From contig JBLHVI010000016.1 of NCBI GenBank assembly GCA_047630175.1, positions 1-54,224 of the forward strand: a DNA stretch of 54,224 nucleotides. Direction: 5' to 3'. Within the stretch, counting starts at the first letter, position 1. The number at the start of each line of letters is the position of its first letter. The translations under genes were made by a program, and so were the position numbers. The notes under the pieces are model-generated. The model was not told the origin of the DNA, did no database searches, and saw only the letters and a list, made by a program, of their open reading frames with translations. This stretch comes from UBA4582 sp047630175 (GTDB taxonomy: Bacteria; Pseudomonadota; Gammaproteobacteria; Pseudomonadales; Azotimanducaceae). Below, one piece after another: positions 37,673 through 46,254 of the stretch.

Positions 37673-38683
37673 GTGCGCAAACTGACACACCTGGGCCTGA
37701 TGCTTCTCTGCATTGTCATGCTTGTTGGCTGCGGTGGGCCAAAGCCGGTCAACATCGGCGGCCAGACCATGGGTACGACCTATAGCGTTAAGGTGGTAGG
37801 CGCCACTGTTGATGATGTGCAACTAGCAGCACTTATCGACGAGCGACTACTGCGTATTAACCAATTGATGTCGACCTATATGCCGGCGTCAGAGCTCTCG
37901 CAATTTAACGATGCACCAACTGATGTATGGTTTGACGTCAGTCCTGAAACCTTGGCGGTGATCGCGCTGTCGACTGAGATCGCGACCCTCAGCGAGGGGA
38001 GTTTTGATGTCACCGTTGGGCCACTGGTTAATCTGTGGGGCTTTGGTCCACAGCAGATTCCCGATCATGTACCTAGTGCGGCAGAGATAGAGGCTATACG
38101 CGATCGGGTGGGCTTCACGCATTTGCAGGCCCGACCGGGCGCCTTGCGTAAGGACGCGGCCCTTTATGTGGACTTATCGGCTATTGCTAAGGGTTTTGCG
38201 GTGGACGAGATAGTTAGCTTGCTGGAAGCGCGTGGGCTGGTTAATTATCTCGTTGAGGTTGGCGGCGAAATACGTGCCCGCGGCAAGAATCCCGGCGGCC
38301 AAATTTGGCGCGTGGCCATTGAGTTGCCAGACGCAAGCCAACGTCGGCCTTATCAGGTGGTCGAACTGGCAGATATGAGCATGGCGACGTCTGGTGATTA
38401 CCGAAACTATTTTGAGCAGGGCGGTGTGCGGTTCTCACACACGATTGACCCCGCGACAGGCTCGCCTATTCGGCACAATTTAGCATCGGTGACCGTGTTG
38501 GCAAAATCTGCGGCGCGCGCCGACGCCATGGCGACAGCGATTAACGTAATGGGCGCAGATCGTGGTTTAGCGCTGGCAGAAGCGCAAGGTCTGGCAGTTT
38601 TTGTTATACTCAAGCAGGCAGACGGGTTTGAGGCGAGGCATTCCACCGCATTTGCCCCGTATCTGTCGACGTTTATGCCCTGA
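37673..38683 (+). CDS. apbE: ApbE, FAD:protein FMN transferase (lipoprotein)
   Basis: Transfers FMN covalently to a threonine of flavoproteins such as NqrB, NqrC and RnfD/G in the periplasm. The start at GTG 37673 has GAGGAAAA just upstream and gives a clean lipoprotein signal (MRKLTHLGLMLLCIVMLVGC). In-frame ATGs at 37631 and 37652 would add 14 or 7 residues. The core motifs are MGTTYSVKVVG, LMSTYMPASELSQFN, SFDVTVGPLVNLWGFGP, VDLSAIAKGFAVDEI and the C-terminal FSHTIDPATGSPIRH. The length of 336 residues fits. nqrM follows 48 bases later, so the target is probably Na+-NQR. Confidence 0.94.
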   Translation: MRKLTHLGLMLLCIVMLVGCGGPKPVNIGGQTMGTTYSVKVVGATVDDVQLAALIDERLLRINQLMSTYMPASELSQFNDAPTDVWFDVSPETLAVIALSTEIATLSEGSFDVTVGPLVNLWGFGPQQIPDHVPSAAEIEAIRDRVGFTHLQARPGALRKDAALYVDLSAIAKGFAVDEIVSLLEARGLVNYLVEVGGEIRARGKNPGGQIWRVAIELPDASQRRPYQVVELADMSMATSGDYRNYFEQGGVRFSHTIDPATGSPIRHNLASVTVLAKSAARADAMATAINVMGADRGLALAEAQGLAVFVILKQADGFEARHSTAFAPYLSTFMP

Positions 38684-38731
38684 TACAGCTGATTTACGCA
38701 ATTCCACCCGTGACTGGGTGAAGGAAAAAAC

Positions 38732-38935
38732 ATGATTGAGTTCTTACTTACGTTTGTCTTCTTAGTGGCGATTGTCGGCGCTATGGCAGTGGGCGTTATA
38801 TCAGGCCGTAAACCCATTGCTGGGACCTGCGGCGGGCTCAACAACATGGGCGAGCAAGGTGCCTGCGATATTTGCGGCGGTGATACACTCAAGTGTGACG
38901 CGCAAACAAAACCCACTTTTTATGACGCCAGCTAG
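38732..38935 (+). CDS. nqrM: NqrM, Na+-NQR assembly factor (DUF539)
   Basis: A 67-residue protein with one N-terminal membrane span (FLLTFVFLVAIVGAMAVGV) and a conserved set of four cysteines: Cys33 (GTCGGL), Cys45 and Cys48 (ACDIC) and Cys55 (LKC). NqrM is thought to deliver iron to the Cys4 iron centre between NqrD and NqrE during Na+-translocating NADH:quinone reductase assembly. AAGGAAAA precedes the ATG. In most gammaproteobacteria apbE and nqrM end the nqrABCDEF operon; here the nqr genes are not upstream. Confidence 0.93.
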   Translation: MIEFLLTFVFLVAIVGAMAVGVISGRKPIAGTCGGLNNMGEQGACDICGGDTLKCDAQTKPTFYDAS

Positions 38936-39078
38936 ACGTCCTTAACCGCTAGGCCGGCACGTTATCGGGCTTTTGTCGCGTTATCTGCAGTGCCTCTTGC
39001 AAGCCTTTCCGCAGCGTTTGCCGTAAGGCACATCTCACGCCGTGATCTACCCGCAAACCTAAAGCTTCTAACCCGTCA

Positions 39079-39092
39079 CCTGAGCGCTCAGG
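39079..39092. other. 14-base perfect palindrome in the nqrM-HDOD gap
   Basis: CCTGAGCGCTCAGG is self-complementary over its full length. It lies 59 bases before the HDOD gene and could be a dimeric regulator site or a short hairpin. Nothing else is recognisable in the 216-base gap. Confidence 0.35.
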
Positions 39093-39151
39093 CAAAACGG
39101 CGTAATCTCTCGGCTGGTCTATAGTTAAGTCACTTGTTGCAGGACTAGACT

Positions 39152-40018
39152 ATGACCCGCCCACATCTTTCTATTGTCAGTAAGACTGATGCTAGTTTTG
39201 AGGCAGCATTAGCCAGTGGCGAATTGCATCTGCCCCTACTACCTCGCGTTTCGTCTATGGTGATTCAGTTAGCGAGCGATGAGGACGCGAACGCTCATCA
39301 ATTGGCCCAGTTGATTCAAAGCGACCCGGCTCTCGCGGGGCACGTGCTGCGATTAGCGAATTCACCGATCTATCGAGCCACCTCTCCCTTTGTGTCATTG
39401 CAACAGGCTATCGCTCGGTTGGGGATGAACGCGATTCGTGAGATCGCACTAACGACCTGTCTTAATGTGAGTTTGTTTAAAGTGCCGGGTTACGAAGGGC
39501 TTTTGCAACGTTACTGGTGTGAGGCCTTGCTCGTCTCAGCGTGGTCTCGAGAAATTGCCCGGATGCGGACCACTAATGTTGAGGCAAGTTTTTTGGCGGG
39601 CCTGCTGTGTTGCATTGGTCGCCCTGTGGTGCTGCAGGGTGTTTGTGAACTCGGGTTAAAGCCTGAGTCTATTGACACGTTTGTGGCCGACTACTATGTC
39701 AGGGCAGGTCTGTCGATATGTCGCTCATGGGCTTTGCCCAAGTTGGTCAGCACCGTGATCGGTCATCACCAAACCCTCAATTATGCTGGCGAAGAACGCG
39801 ACGCGGTCGTTAACGTCCAGGCCGCCTTGCAGATTGTCAGTGCGGTTGCCAATGCAAGTGTCAGCGATCAGTCTGAGGAAGAGGCCGATACAGAGACGGG
39901 TCCTGAAGCGCTTTCGGCGGGCATGTTGGCGCAGTTGAGTTTTTATCCAGAAGATGTTCAAACCCTGATGGGTAAGTCTGTATTGATTGATAGCTGGCTT
40001 AAAACGGTAGGGGTTTAG
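39152..40018 (+). CDS. HDOD-domain protein
   Basis: A 288-residue cytoplasmic protein that is almost all HDOD domain (an HD-related fold without the catalytic HD pair). Diagnostic stretches are LPLLPRVSSMVIQLASDEDA, LAQLIQSDPALAGHVLRLAN SPIY, and LQQAIARLGMNAIREIALTT. The later helices include LAGLLCCIGRPVVLQGV where a true HD phosphohydrolase would have HDIG. HDOD proteins are signalling scaffolds in motility, stress or stringent-type responses; no other domain is attached here. The next gene, sthA, starts one base after the stop, which points to a shared mRNA. Confidence 0.88.
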   Translation: MTRPHLSIVSKTDASFEAALASGELHLPLLPRVSSMVIQLASDEDANAHQLAQLIQSDPALAGHVLRLANSPIYRATSPFVSLQQAIARLGMNAIREIALTTCLNVSLFKVPGYEGLLQRYWCEALLVSAWSREIARMRTTNVEASFLAGLLCCIGRPVVLQGVCELGLKPESIDTFVADYYVRAGLSICRSWALPKLVSTVIGHHQTLNYAGEERDAVVNVQAALQIVSAVANASVSDQSEEEADTETGPEALSAGMLAQLSFYPEDVQTLMGKSVLIDSWLKTVGV

Positions 40019-40019
40019 C

Positions 40020-41432
40020 ATGGCGCTGCAGTGTGATTTCTTGGTTATTGGCAGTGGTCCAGCGGGACAAAAGGCTGCGATTCAAGGCGCCAAGCAAGGG
40101 CGATCAGTCATTCTCATTGAGCGTGAGCCAGAGGTTGGTGGAATGTGTGTGCATAAGGGCACGATTCCCAGCAAGGCGTTGCGTGAGGCGGCGCTGCGGT
40201 TGCAGAATGCAAGGCAGCTTCTGTGGGCCTCACAGCAAGTTGAATTGCAGCCGTTGATGGCTCGGGTCGATGTCGTGATCACCCGTCACAATCTGTATAT
40301 CCGTGAGCAATTAGCGCGTAATCACATCCGTTGTCTGCGGGGTAATGCTAGATTTGTGTCGAGTCGGCAGGTTGAAGTTACGCAACCGGGAGGTCAAATT
40401 CAGCATATCAAGGCAGGTGTGGTGTTTATTGCGACGGGTTCAGTGCCGCGTCGTCCTGATCAAATTGAAATCGACCATGAGCACGTGGTGGACAGCGATT
40501 CTATTTTGGCGATGAATTACCTGCCAGCCTCAATGGTTGTTATGGGCGGTGGTGTGATTGCCAGCGAGTATGCGTCGGTATTCTTAGCACTGGGTTGCAA
40601 CGTCACCATGGTTGATCGATTTGAGCGTCCTCTGGGTTTTCTTGATGAAGAGATGGCAGCGCGTTTCGTGCTGACGTTTGAGCAGGCTGGTGGACAGTTT
40701 ATCGGTAGCACCCAGATCAAAAGTGCGGCTTACAATGGCATCGCCGGTGTTGAGATTGAGCTGGATGATGGTCGTTGTTTAATGGCTGAAAAGATGTTGG
40801 TGGCGCAAGGACGGGTCAGTAACCTCAAAGGCTTGAACGTAGACGCGACAGAAGTCTCGGTGTCGGGCATGGGGCTAATTAACGTCGACTCGGATTTTCT
40901 GACCACAGATCCACATATTTATGCCATTGGTGATGTTATCGGGCCGCCCTCGTTGGCATCAGCCGCTATGGAGCAGGGTCGATGGGCCGCCAGTCATGCA
41001 CTGGGCTTACCGTGCGCTGCGGCGCAAGTGTGCGTTCCCACGGGTATTTATGCGATTCCCGAAGTCTCGTGCGTGGGCCTGACAGAGCGCGAGGCGACCA
41101 AACAGTTTGGGGTTCCGATTGTGGGTTACGCTGAGTTCAAAGAAATTGCCCGAGGGTTAATCTCCGGCACCGAGCAAGGCATGTTAAAAATGATCGCAGA
41201 TCCCCAGGGTGACAAGCTGCTAGGTGTGCATATTATTGGTGAAGGCGCCACTGAGTTAATACACCTTGGGCAGATGGCTTTGATCAACAATATGGGTGTC
41301 GAGACGTTTATCGATCAGATTTTCAATTTCCCGACGCTCGCCGAAGCATATCGTGTGGCGGCACTGCAAATTCGTGGTCAATGCGAGGTTGTGCATGAAC
41401 GAGACGCGCACATTGCCATGCCGGGGACCTGA
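40020..41432 (+). CDS. sthA: Soluble pyridine nucleotide transhydrogenase
   Basis: A flavoprotein moving hydride between NADPH and NAD+. 470 residues. The FAD motif is VIGSGPAGQKAAIQGAKQGR. The redox-active site of the disulfide reductase family appears as VGGMCVHKGTIPSKALREA: Thr replaces the second Cys, as in SthA, which separates it from lipoamide dehydrogenase or glutathione reductase. The NAD(P) motif is VVMGGGVIASEYASVFLALG. The C-terminal dimer domain lacks the His-Pro-Thr-type end of lipoamide dehydrogenases and has IFNFPTLAEAYRVAAL, as in SthA. It is coupled to the HDOD gene. Confidence 0.93.
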   Translation: MALQCDFLVIGSGPAGQKAAIQGAKQGRSVILIEREPEVGGMCVHKGTIPSKALREAALRLQNARQLLWASQQVELQPLMARVDVVITRHNLYIREQLARNHIRCLRGNARFVSSRQVEVTQPGGQIQHIKAGVVFIATGSVPRRPDQIEIDHEHVVDSDSILAMNYLPASMVVMGGGVIASEYASVFLALGCNVTMVDRFERPLGFLDEEMAARFVLTFEQAGGQFIGSTQIKSAAYNGIAGVEIELDDGRCLMAEKMLVAQGRVSNLKGLNVDATEVSVSGMGLINVDSDFLTTDPHIYAIGDVIGPPSLASAAMEQGRWAASHALGLPCAAAQVCVPTGIYAIPEVSCVGLTEREATKQFGVPIVGYAEFKEIARGLISGTEQGMLKMIADPQGDKLLGVHIIGEGATELIHLGQMALINNMGVETFIDQIFNFPTLAEAYRVAALQIRGQCEVVHERDAHIAMPGT

Positions 41433-41513
41433 TACTGAGTATCGTAATGCCGACAATTGTGGTCATGTTTGGTTGGCTAAGAAGCACGGCAGGTGTGCGT
41501 ATCGACAGGAAAA

Positions 41514-42149
41514 TTACTGGTCGGGTTTGGTTTCTTGACGCAAGCGGGTGCGTCGTTCATCAGACTGAACGCGAATAATATGGCGGGCAATCATGCGCTG
41601 GTTAGTCGTGTCGAGATTGATGAACTTAATGCCGATGCGATAGAGGGCATGATCTTCCATTGGGTGGTTTTGCGTTAATGGACCCTCCGTTATTAATCGA
41701 CAATGCCGAACCTCACAAAAACACGTTAGGCCGAGCGTTGAGGGTTGGAAGACCAGCATAAGAGCCAGATGCTCGCCTGAATCGATTAGCTCATCGCTGA
41801 TAAACGACAGGCCGCCTTCGCTGATCAGGACCTCGGGGTTGATCTGCGCCACGTTTGTTTTGTTGTACGCCGAGCTGTTCGCTGAAACGCCGCGGCACAG
41901 AATATCGACGCGCTTGTTGAGATTCTGCAGAAAGCTACCGAGCTGACGATTCTTTTCACTGATTCTCCTGAGTAATTCAACGGACTCTAGCTCCAGCTCG
42001 TAGATGTCACGGAGCAGATAAAAGCTGGCGTCAAGATCGAAGTGGCTGCCAGCATCAGTTGTGTCGACATCTGCTTTTTTGACACGCCGGTAGCCGACGT
42101 GAATTTGGTCTGCTATACGGAAGTGATCACGTTTGTCTATATTCTGCAT
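41514..42149 (-). CDS. PilZ-domain protein with long helical insertion
   Basis: A 211-residue protein read as a c-di-GMP effector. The N-terminal RDHFRI gives the PilZ R-x-x-x-R motif (Arg7, Arg11). About 90 helix-rich residues follow (YELELESVELLRRISEKNRQ, LGSFLQNLNKRVDILCRG). The second part of the domain resumes at VLISEGGLSFISDELIDSGE, close to the usual D/N-x-S-x-x-G motif, and ends with the beta-strands FCEVRHCRLI and ALYRIGIKFINLD. This split layout recalls the XC6012-type PilZ, in which a long helix drives tetramer formation. It is divergent from lolC. Confidence 0.75.
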   Translation of the reverse strand: MQNIDKRDHFRIADQIHVGYRRVKKADVDTTDAGSHFDLDASFYLLRDIYELELESVELLRRISEKNRQLGSFLQNLNKRVDILCRGVSANSSAYNKTNVAQINPEVLISEGGLSFISDELIDSGEHLALMLVFQPSTLGLTCFCEVRHCRLITEGPLTQNHPMEDHALYRIGIKFINLDTTNQRMIARHIIRVQSDERRTRLRQETKPDQ

Positions 42150-42341
42150 AACTAGGTCTACGTCGAAAGAAGTGTGTCAGGAATACGGATGTTCTCTTTA
42201 CATGGTAGCTCAATCTGCTGATCTTGAGAAAGCTTTACGTCACCACGCCTGCTTGGCTGACATCTGATAGCGCCAACCATGGCTATGGCATCGCCGTTGA
42301 ATGTGATTCAATACAGGTCTTTATCCAGATAGCGTGATTTT

Positions 42342-43589
42342 ATGCGTTTAAGTTGGCGATTGGCTATTGCGCTGCGCTATACCCGCTCGAGTACCTCCGA
42401 CAAGCTCGTCTCTTTTATGTCATTTGTCTCTGTCATAGGTCTAGTGCTGGGCGTTGCGGTGCTGGTGCTGGTGTTATCGGTGATGAATGGCTTTGAAGAA
42501 GAGTTGCGTCTGCGCGTGCTGGCGGTGTTACCGCATGGGGTGATCTACGCCAGCGAAGGATTCGATGACTGGGAGGCCAGTGCAAAGATCTTAGCGGAAG
42601 ATGACGAGGTGATGGGCGTTGCGCCCTACATCGAAGGCTCAGGGCTCGTGGTGGCCGCGGGCGTGGTGCAGGGCATCAGTTTTACGGGTATCGAACCTGC
42701 GGTGGAGAATCGCGTCTCTATCATTGCTGACTTCATGCTCGAGGGGCAATTGGATTCGCTGCAGCCACGTAGCTTTAATGTCGCTATTGGCCGGACATTA
42801 GCCGATCGACTCGGCACCGAGGCTGGTGACCGACTGACGTTAGTATTACCTGCAGCTCAACTGACATTGGCAGGACCGGCACCACGCAGTAAGCGTTTCA
42901 CCGTGAGTGCGATTTTTGCCGTGGGCACCGATGCAGACAAAGGCCAGATACTTATGCATCGACGTGACGCTGAAACATTTTTAGGTTCTCAGGCCGTTTC
43001 GGGCTTGCGTATTAAAATGAAGGACTTGTTTAACGCCGCCGAGGTACTGCCGCGATCGATGACGCGCGTGATGTCCCGCTCGGGGCGCGACGACCTGTAT
43101 GCTTCGAGTTGGATGCGTCGCTATGGCAATTTGTATGACGCGATTTTGGTTCAAAAAACCACGATGTTTTTGTTGCTGCTGCTGCTTGTCGCCGTCGCGG
43201 CATTTAATGTGGTCTCGAACTTGGTAATGACAGTTAATGATAAGCAAGGTGATATTGCTGTGTTAAGGACATTAGGAGCATCTCCGGGCGCGTTGATGCA
43301 AATTTTTGTTATGCACGGAGCGCTGGTTGGCGCCATGGGCATAGCAATAGGTCTATTGTTAGGCGTCACGAGTTCGCTGGCGATCAGTGATATTTATCAG
43401 GCCGTGGACCGTATCTGGGGGCTTGGTGTTATGGATGAGTACTTTGTGCACTACCTCCCTTCTTCTGTGCAGTTGGGGGACGTGTTGCTGGTAGCCAGTG
43501 TGTCTCTGCTGATCTGTCTGGTGGCGACGATTTACCCGGCGCGCAAGGCAGCGCGTGCGCACCCTGTTGAGGCATTGCAATATGAGTAG
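42342..43589 (+). CDS. lolC: LolC, lipoprotein-releasing complex permease
   Basis: A permease subunit of LolCDE, which releases lipoproteins from the inner membrane to LolA. 415 residues in the FtsX/LolC-type layout: the first span after MRLSWRLAIALRYTR (FVSVIGLVLGVAVLVLVLSV), a large periplasmic domain starting MNGFEEELRLRVLAVLPHGV, then three C-terminal spans starting with LLLLLLVAVAAFNVVSNLVM. The conserved QGDIAVLRTLGASPG coupling region and ARKAARAHPVEALQYE end are present. The lolD ATG overlaps the last 8 bases. Order lolC-lolD-lolE as in E. coli. Confidence 0.95.
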   Translation: MRLSWRLAIALRYTRSSTSDKLVSFMSFVSVIGLVLGVAVLVLVLSVMNGFEEELRLRVLAVLPHGVIYASEGFDDWEASAKILAEDDEVMGVAPYIEGSGLVVAAGVVQGISFTGIEPAVENRVSIIADFMLEGQLDSLQPRSFNVAIGRTLADRLGTEAGDRLTLVLPAAQLTLAGPAPRSKRFTVSAIFAVGTDADKGQILMHRRDAETFLGSQAVSGLRIKMKDLFNAAEVLPRSMTRVMSRSGRDDLYASSWMRRYGNLYDAILVQKTTMFLLLLLLVAVAAFNVVSNLVMTVNDKQGDIAVLRTLGASPGALMQIFVMHGALVGAMGIAIGLLLGVTSSLAISDIYQAVDRIWGLGVMDEYFVHYLPSSVQLGDVLLVASVSLLICLVATIYPARKAARAHPVEALQYE

Positions 43590-44328
43590 TGGACCGATGA
43601 TGAGTCAGGCAAAGGTGCCTGATGAGAGCTTAGGCAGCAAGGCCGATGTCGTTCTTGACGTAGCTGATCTGCATAAAACTTATCACCAAGGGTCTAATGC
43701 CTTGCATATTCTGCGGGGCGTTAATTTGCAGGTGCGGCGCGGCGAACGTCTTGCCATCGTTGGATTGTCAGGTAGCGGCAAGAGTACGCTGTTGCATTTG
43801 CTGGGGGGTCTTGATAGCGCCGACCAAGGCAGCGTTAGGCTCAAGGGTGTCGATCTGGCAGGGGCCAGTGAGGCGGTATTGTGTCAGTTACGCAATCAGC
43901 AACTAGGATTTGTCTACCAGTTTCATCATCTGATGCCCGATTTCAGTGCGCTAGAAAATGTCGCGATGCCGTTACTAATCGGCGGTGTAGGCCGTCGAGA
44001 GGCGCTGCAAACCGCCACTGCGATGCTCGAGCTTGTCGGACTCGGTACACGCTTGTCACACCGTCCTGCGGAGCTTTCCGGCGGCGAGCGTCAGCGAGTC
44101 GCGGTAGCCCGCGCGCTGGTGACGACGCCTGATTGTGTGCTGGCGGATGAGCCGACAGGTAATCTGGATGAAAAGACTGCAGCAGATGTTAATGATCTGA
44201 TGGTGAAACTAAGTCATGAATTGCATATCAGCTTTATTGTTGTGACTCATAACCTAGGGTTGGCGCAACGTATGGACAGTGTTTATCGATTGCACGATGG
44301 GCAGTTAGCGCGGGATACACACGCTTGA
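43582..44328 (+). CDS. lolD: LolD, lipoprotein-releasing ABC ATPase
   Basis: The cytoplasmic ATPase of LolCDE. 248 residues from the ATG at 43582, which overlaps the lolC end (ATGAGTAG). The motifs are: Walker A GLSGSGKST, Q-loop FVYQFHHLMPDFSALENV (the LolD/MacB-type FxYQFHHLLP pattern), signature LSGGERQRVAVARAL, Walker B CVLADEPTGNLD, and switch His in VVTHNLGLAQRMD. An upstream in-frame start at 43555 would add nine residues inside lolC and is less likely. The stop overlaps the lolE ATG by one base (TGATG). Confidence 0.96.
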   Translation: MSSGPMMSQAKVPDESLGSKADVVLDVADLHKTYHQGSNALHILRGVNLQVRRGERLAIVGLSGSGKSTLLHLLGGLDSADQGSVRLKGVDLAGASEAVLCQLRNQQLGFVYQFHHLMPDFSALENVAMPLLIGGVGRREALQTATAMLELVGLGTRLSHRPAELSGGERQRVAVARALVTTPDCVLADEPTGNLDEKTAADVNDLMVKLSHELHISFIVVTHNLGLAQRMDSVYRLHDGQLARDTHA

Positions 44329-45539
44329 TGTTGCGTGTCCCTTGGTTGATTGGACTGCGCTATACGGGCAGCCGCTCGGGTAACGGTTTTGTGTCGTTTA
44401 TCGCTAAGGTCTCTTTGTTTGGGTTGGCGTTGGGCGTGTTGGCCCTGACGGTTGTTGTCTCGGTCATGAACGGTTTTGATACCCAGCTGAAATATCGAAT
44501 CCTCGGCGCCGTACCGCACTTAGTGGTTGATATTCAAGATCATCCCGAGATGACGGCGTATATTCGCGCGCTGCCCGCGGTCGCCGCCAGCGCGCCTTTC
44601 CAGCAGCGTCAAGGGATGGTGATCGGTCAATCTTCAACCCGCTTAGTCGCTGTTTACGGCGTAGACCCATCGACTGACGAGCAAGTGTCAATAATCGATC
44701 AGCACATAACGCGGGGAGCGCTGACAGATCTGCAGCCTGGCACGCATCGCGCCATAATTGGCCGACCGCTGGGGTACCAGTTGGGGCTGAGGCTGGACGA
44801 TGAGTTCACACTGGTTATCCCAGAACCAGGCAAAACAGGCAATTCTATCTCGCCGAGGCTGGCGAGGATTCACGTTGCTGGGTTTTTCGAGCTTGAATCG
44901 GAGTTGGACTATGAGTTGATCCTGCTGCCGTTGGCAGACCTGCAAGCAATTTCCGGTGATCATTCTGCACAGTTGCGTGTCACCTTGACTGATGTCTTTC
45001 AGGCCCCACGAATATCTCAACAGATCAACGTTAAGTATCCGGGGCAGGGCGTATTGGATTGGACTGCTGACTATGGCGATTTTTTTAAGACGGTGAAAAT
45101 GGAGAAGGTCATGATGTTTCTTCTGTTAGCCATGATAGTTGCCATAGCGGCGTTTAATATCGTCTCTGGCTTAAGCATGATGGTAAAGGAGAAATCTAGT
45201 GATATCGCTGTGTTGCGAACCCTTGGTTTATCGTCTCGACAGGTGATGCTGGTGTTTATGATTCACGGCACGCTGGTTGGTGCGGGTGGCGTGGTGTTGG
45301 GCGTGTTATTGGGGGTGCCGCTGGCCTATCATATTCCCGAGGTTGTGGGCTTTTTTGAGTCCCTGTTTGGTGGCAGAGTGTTAGCGGGCACTTATTTCAG
45401 CCAAGTGCCGACGGATGTTCGATGGCTTGATATTGGTGTCATTGTGCTGGTTTCTGTCGGCATTACTGTAATAGCAACTCTGTATCCTTCCTACCGGGCT
45501 TCGCGTCTTCAGCCGGCGCAAATTTTGCGGCACGAATAA
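44328..45539 (+). CDS. lolE: LolE, lipoprotein-releasing complex permease
   Basis: The second LolCDE permease subunit, 403 residues. The N-terminus LRVPWLIGLRYTGSRSGNGF followed by VSFIAKVSLFGLALGVLALT fits LolE. The periplasmic domain starts MNGFDTQLKYRILGAVPHL. Three C-terminal spans begin at MMFLLLAMIVAIAAFNIVSG, with KSSDIAVLRTLGLSSRQ as the ATPase-coupling part and a final RASRLQPAQILRHE. The start at 44328 uses the ATG overlapping the lolD stop rather than the TTG one codon earlier. The gene is convergent with the DUF2062 gene 26 bases later. Confidence 0.94.
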   Translation: MLRVPWLIGLRYTGSRSGNGFVSFIAKVSLFGLALGVLALTVVVSVMNGFDTQLKYRILGAVPHLVVDIQDHPEMTAYIRALPAVAASAPFQQRQGMVIGQSSTRLVAVYGVDPSTDEQVSIIDQHITRGALTDLQPGTHRAIIGRPLGYQLGLRLDDEFTLVIPEPGKTGNSISPRLARIHVAGFFELESELDYELILLPLADLQAISGDHSAQLRVTLTDVFQAPRISQQINVKYPGQGVLDWTADYGDFFKTVKMEKVMMFLLLAMIVAIAAFNIVSGLSMMVKEKSSDIAVLRTLGLSSRQVMLVFMIHGTLVGAGGVVLGVLLGVPLAYHIPEVVGFFESLFGGRVLAGTYFSQVPTDVRWLDIGVIVLVSVGITVIATLYPSYRASRLQPAQILRHE

Positions 45540-45565
45540 AGTGCCGATGCACGGGTGTTTATCGG

Positions 45566-46072
45566 TTAGGCTTTTTTGTTGCGTGATCGGCGCCGCGACC
45601 ATTCACGGTTAACACGCCAGCGCCAGTAAAGACGGACACTGGCAAAGCCGATTAAGCCGAGTGTAGTGCCTACTACCAAAGAGCCGAGTACTAAGGGCTG
45701 CCAAATCGCGCCTATCTGTCCAGATAGCCAGTCCCATGACAAGCTGATGGTGGATACATTGCTTGGTACCCCCAGTAGCCAGGCACCAAGCCGATAGCTT
45801 GCATAGAACATCGGTGGGATTGTTAGGGGATTGCTGATCCAGATGATAGCGAGGGTCAGGGGCACATTAGCGCCGACCCAGATGCATATCATCAAGCCTG
45901 GCACCATCTGGAAGGGAATAGGTAAAAAACAGCAGAACCAACCTACCAACATGGCGTACGAGACCGAGTGGCGATTAAAGTGCCACAAGTTGTTCTCGAA
46001 TAGCACATCACCAAGAAAACGCAGCGAGCGCTGGCGTCGAACTTGATCCTTGGTTGGTAGGTACTTCTTCAC
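45566..46072 (-). CDS. DUF2062 membrane protein
   Basis: A 168-residue protein of the DUF2062 family. The family pattern is visible: a basic N-terminus, FNRHSVSYAMLVGWFCCFLP with IPFQM, and VPLTLAIIWISNPLTIPPMF, the N-P-x-T stretch being diagnostic. Two or three membrane spans are predicted, the last LVLGSLVVGTTLGLIGFASV before a basic tail. No biochemical role is known to me; members often lie next to comEC and lolCDE in gammaproteobacteria, as here. Divergent from comEC. Confidence 0.85.
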   Translation of the reverse strand: MKKYLPTKDQVRRQRSLRFLGDVLFENNLWHFNRHSVSYAMLVGWFCCFLPIPFQMVPGLMICIWVGANVPLTLAIIWISNPLTIPPMFYASYRLGAWLLGVPSNVSTISLSWDWLSGQIGAIWQPLVLGSLVVGTTLGLIGFASVRLYWRWRVNREWSRRRSRNKKA

Positions 46073-46254
46073 AGCTTTAATACCGGATTGTTAAGCGGCG
46101 TATTATGCCCGTAATGCGCAGGATATCCACCAGAATGCGCGTCTTAAAGCAATAGGTCGCACAACCGCTGAGCGAATTGCTGACAGCGTTTTAAGAATCG
46201 ATCACTAGGCAGTGAGCCTGTAGCCGTCTAGAACAGACTAAAACAGGTCTGTTG

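Noticed and set aside
38936..39151. Riboswitch or small RNA in the nqrM-HDOD gap
   Set aside because: I compared it by eye with c-di-GMP and cobalamin riboswitch core motifs and found no match; only a 14-base palindrome stands out.
40020..41432. Dihydrolipoamide dehydrogenase or mercuric reductase
   Set aside because: The second redox Cys is replaced by Thr (CVHKGT), as in soluble transhydrogenase, and no dehydrogenase-complex genes are adjacent.
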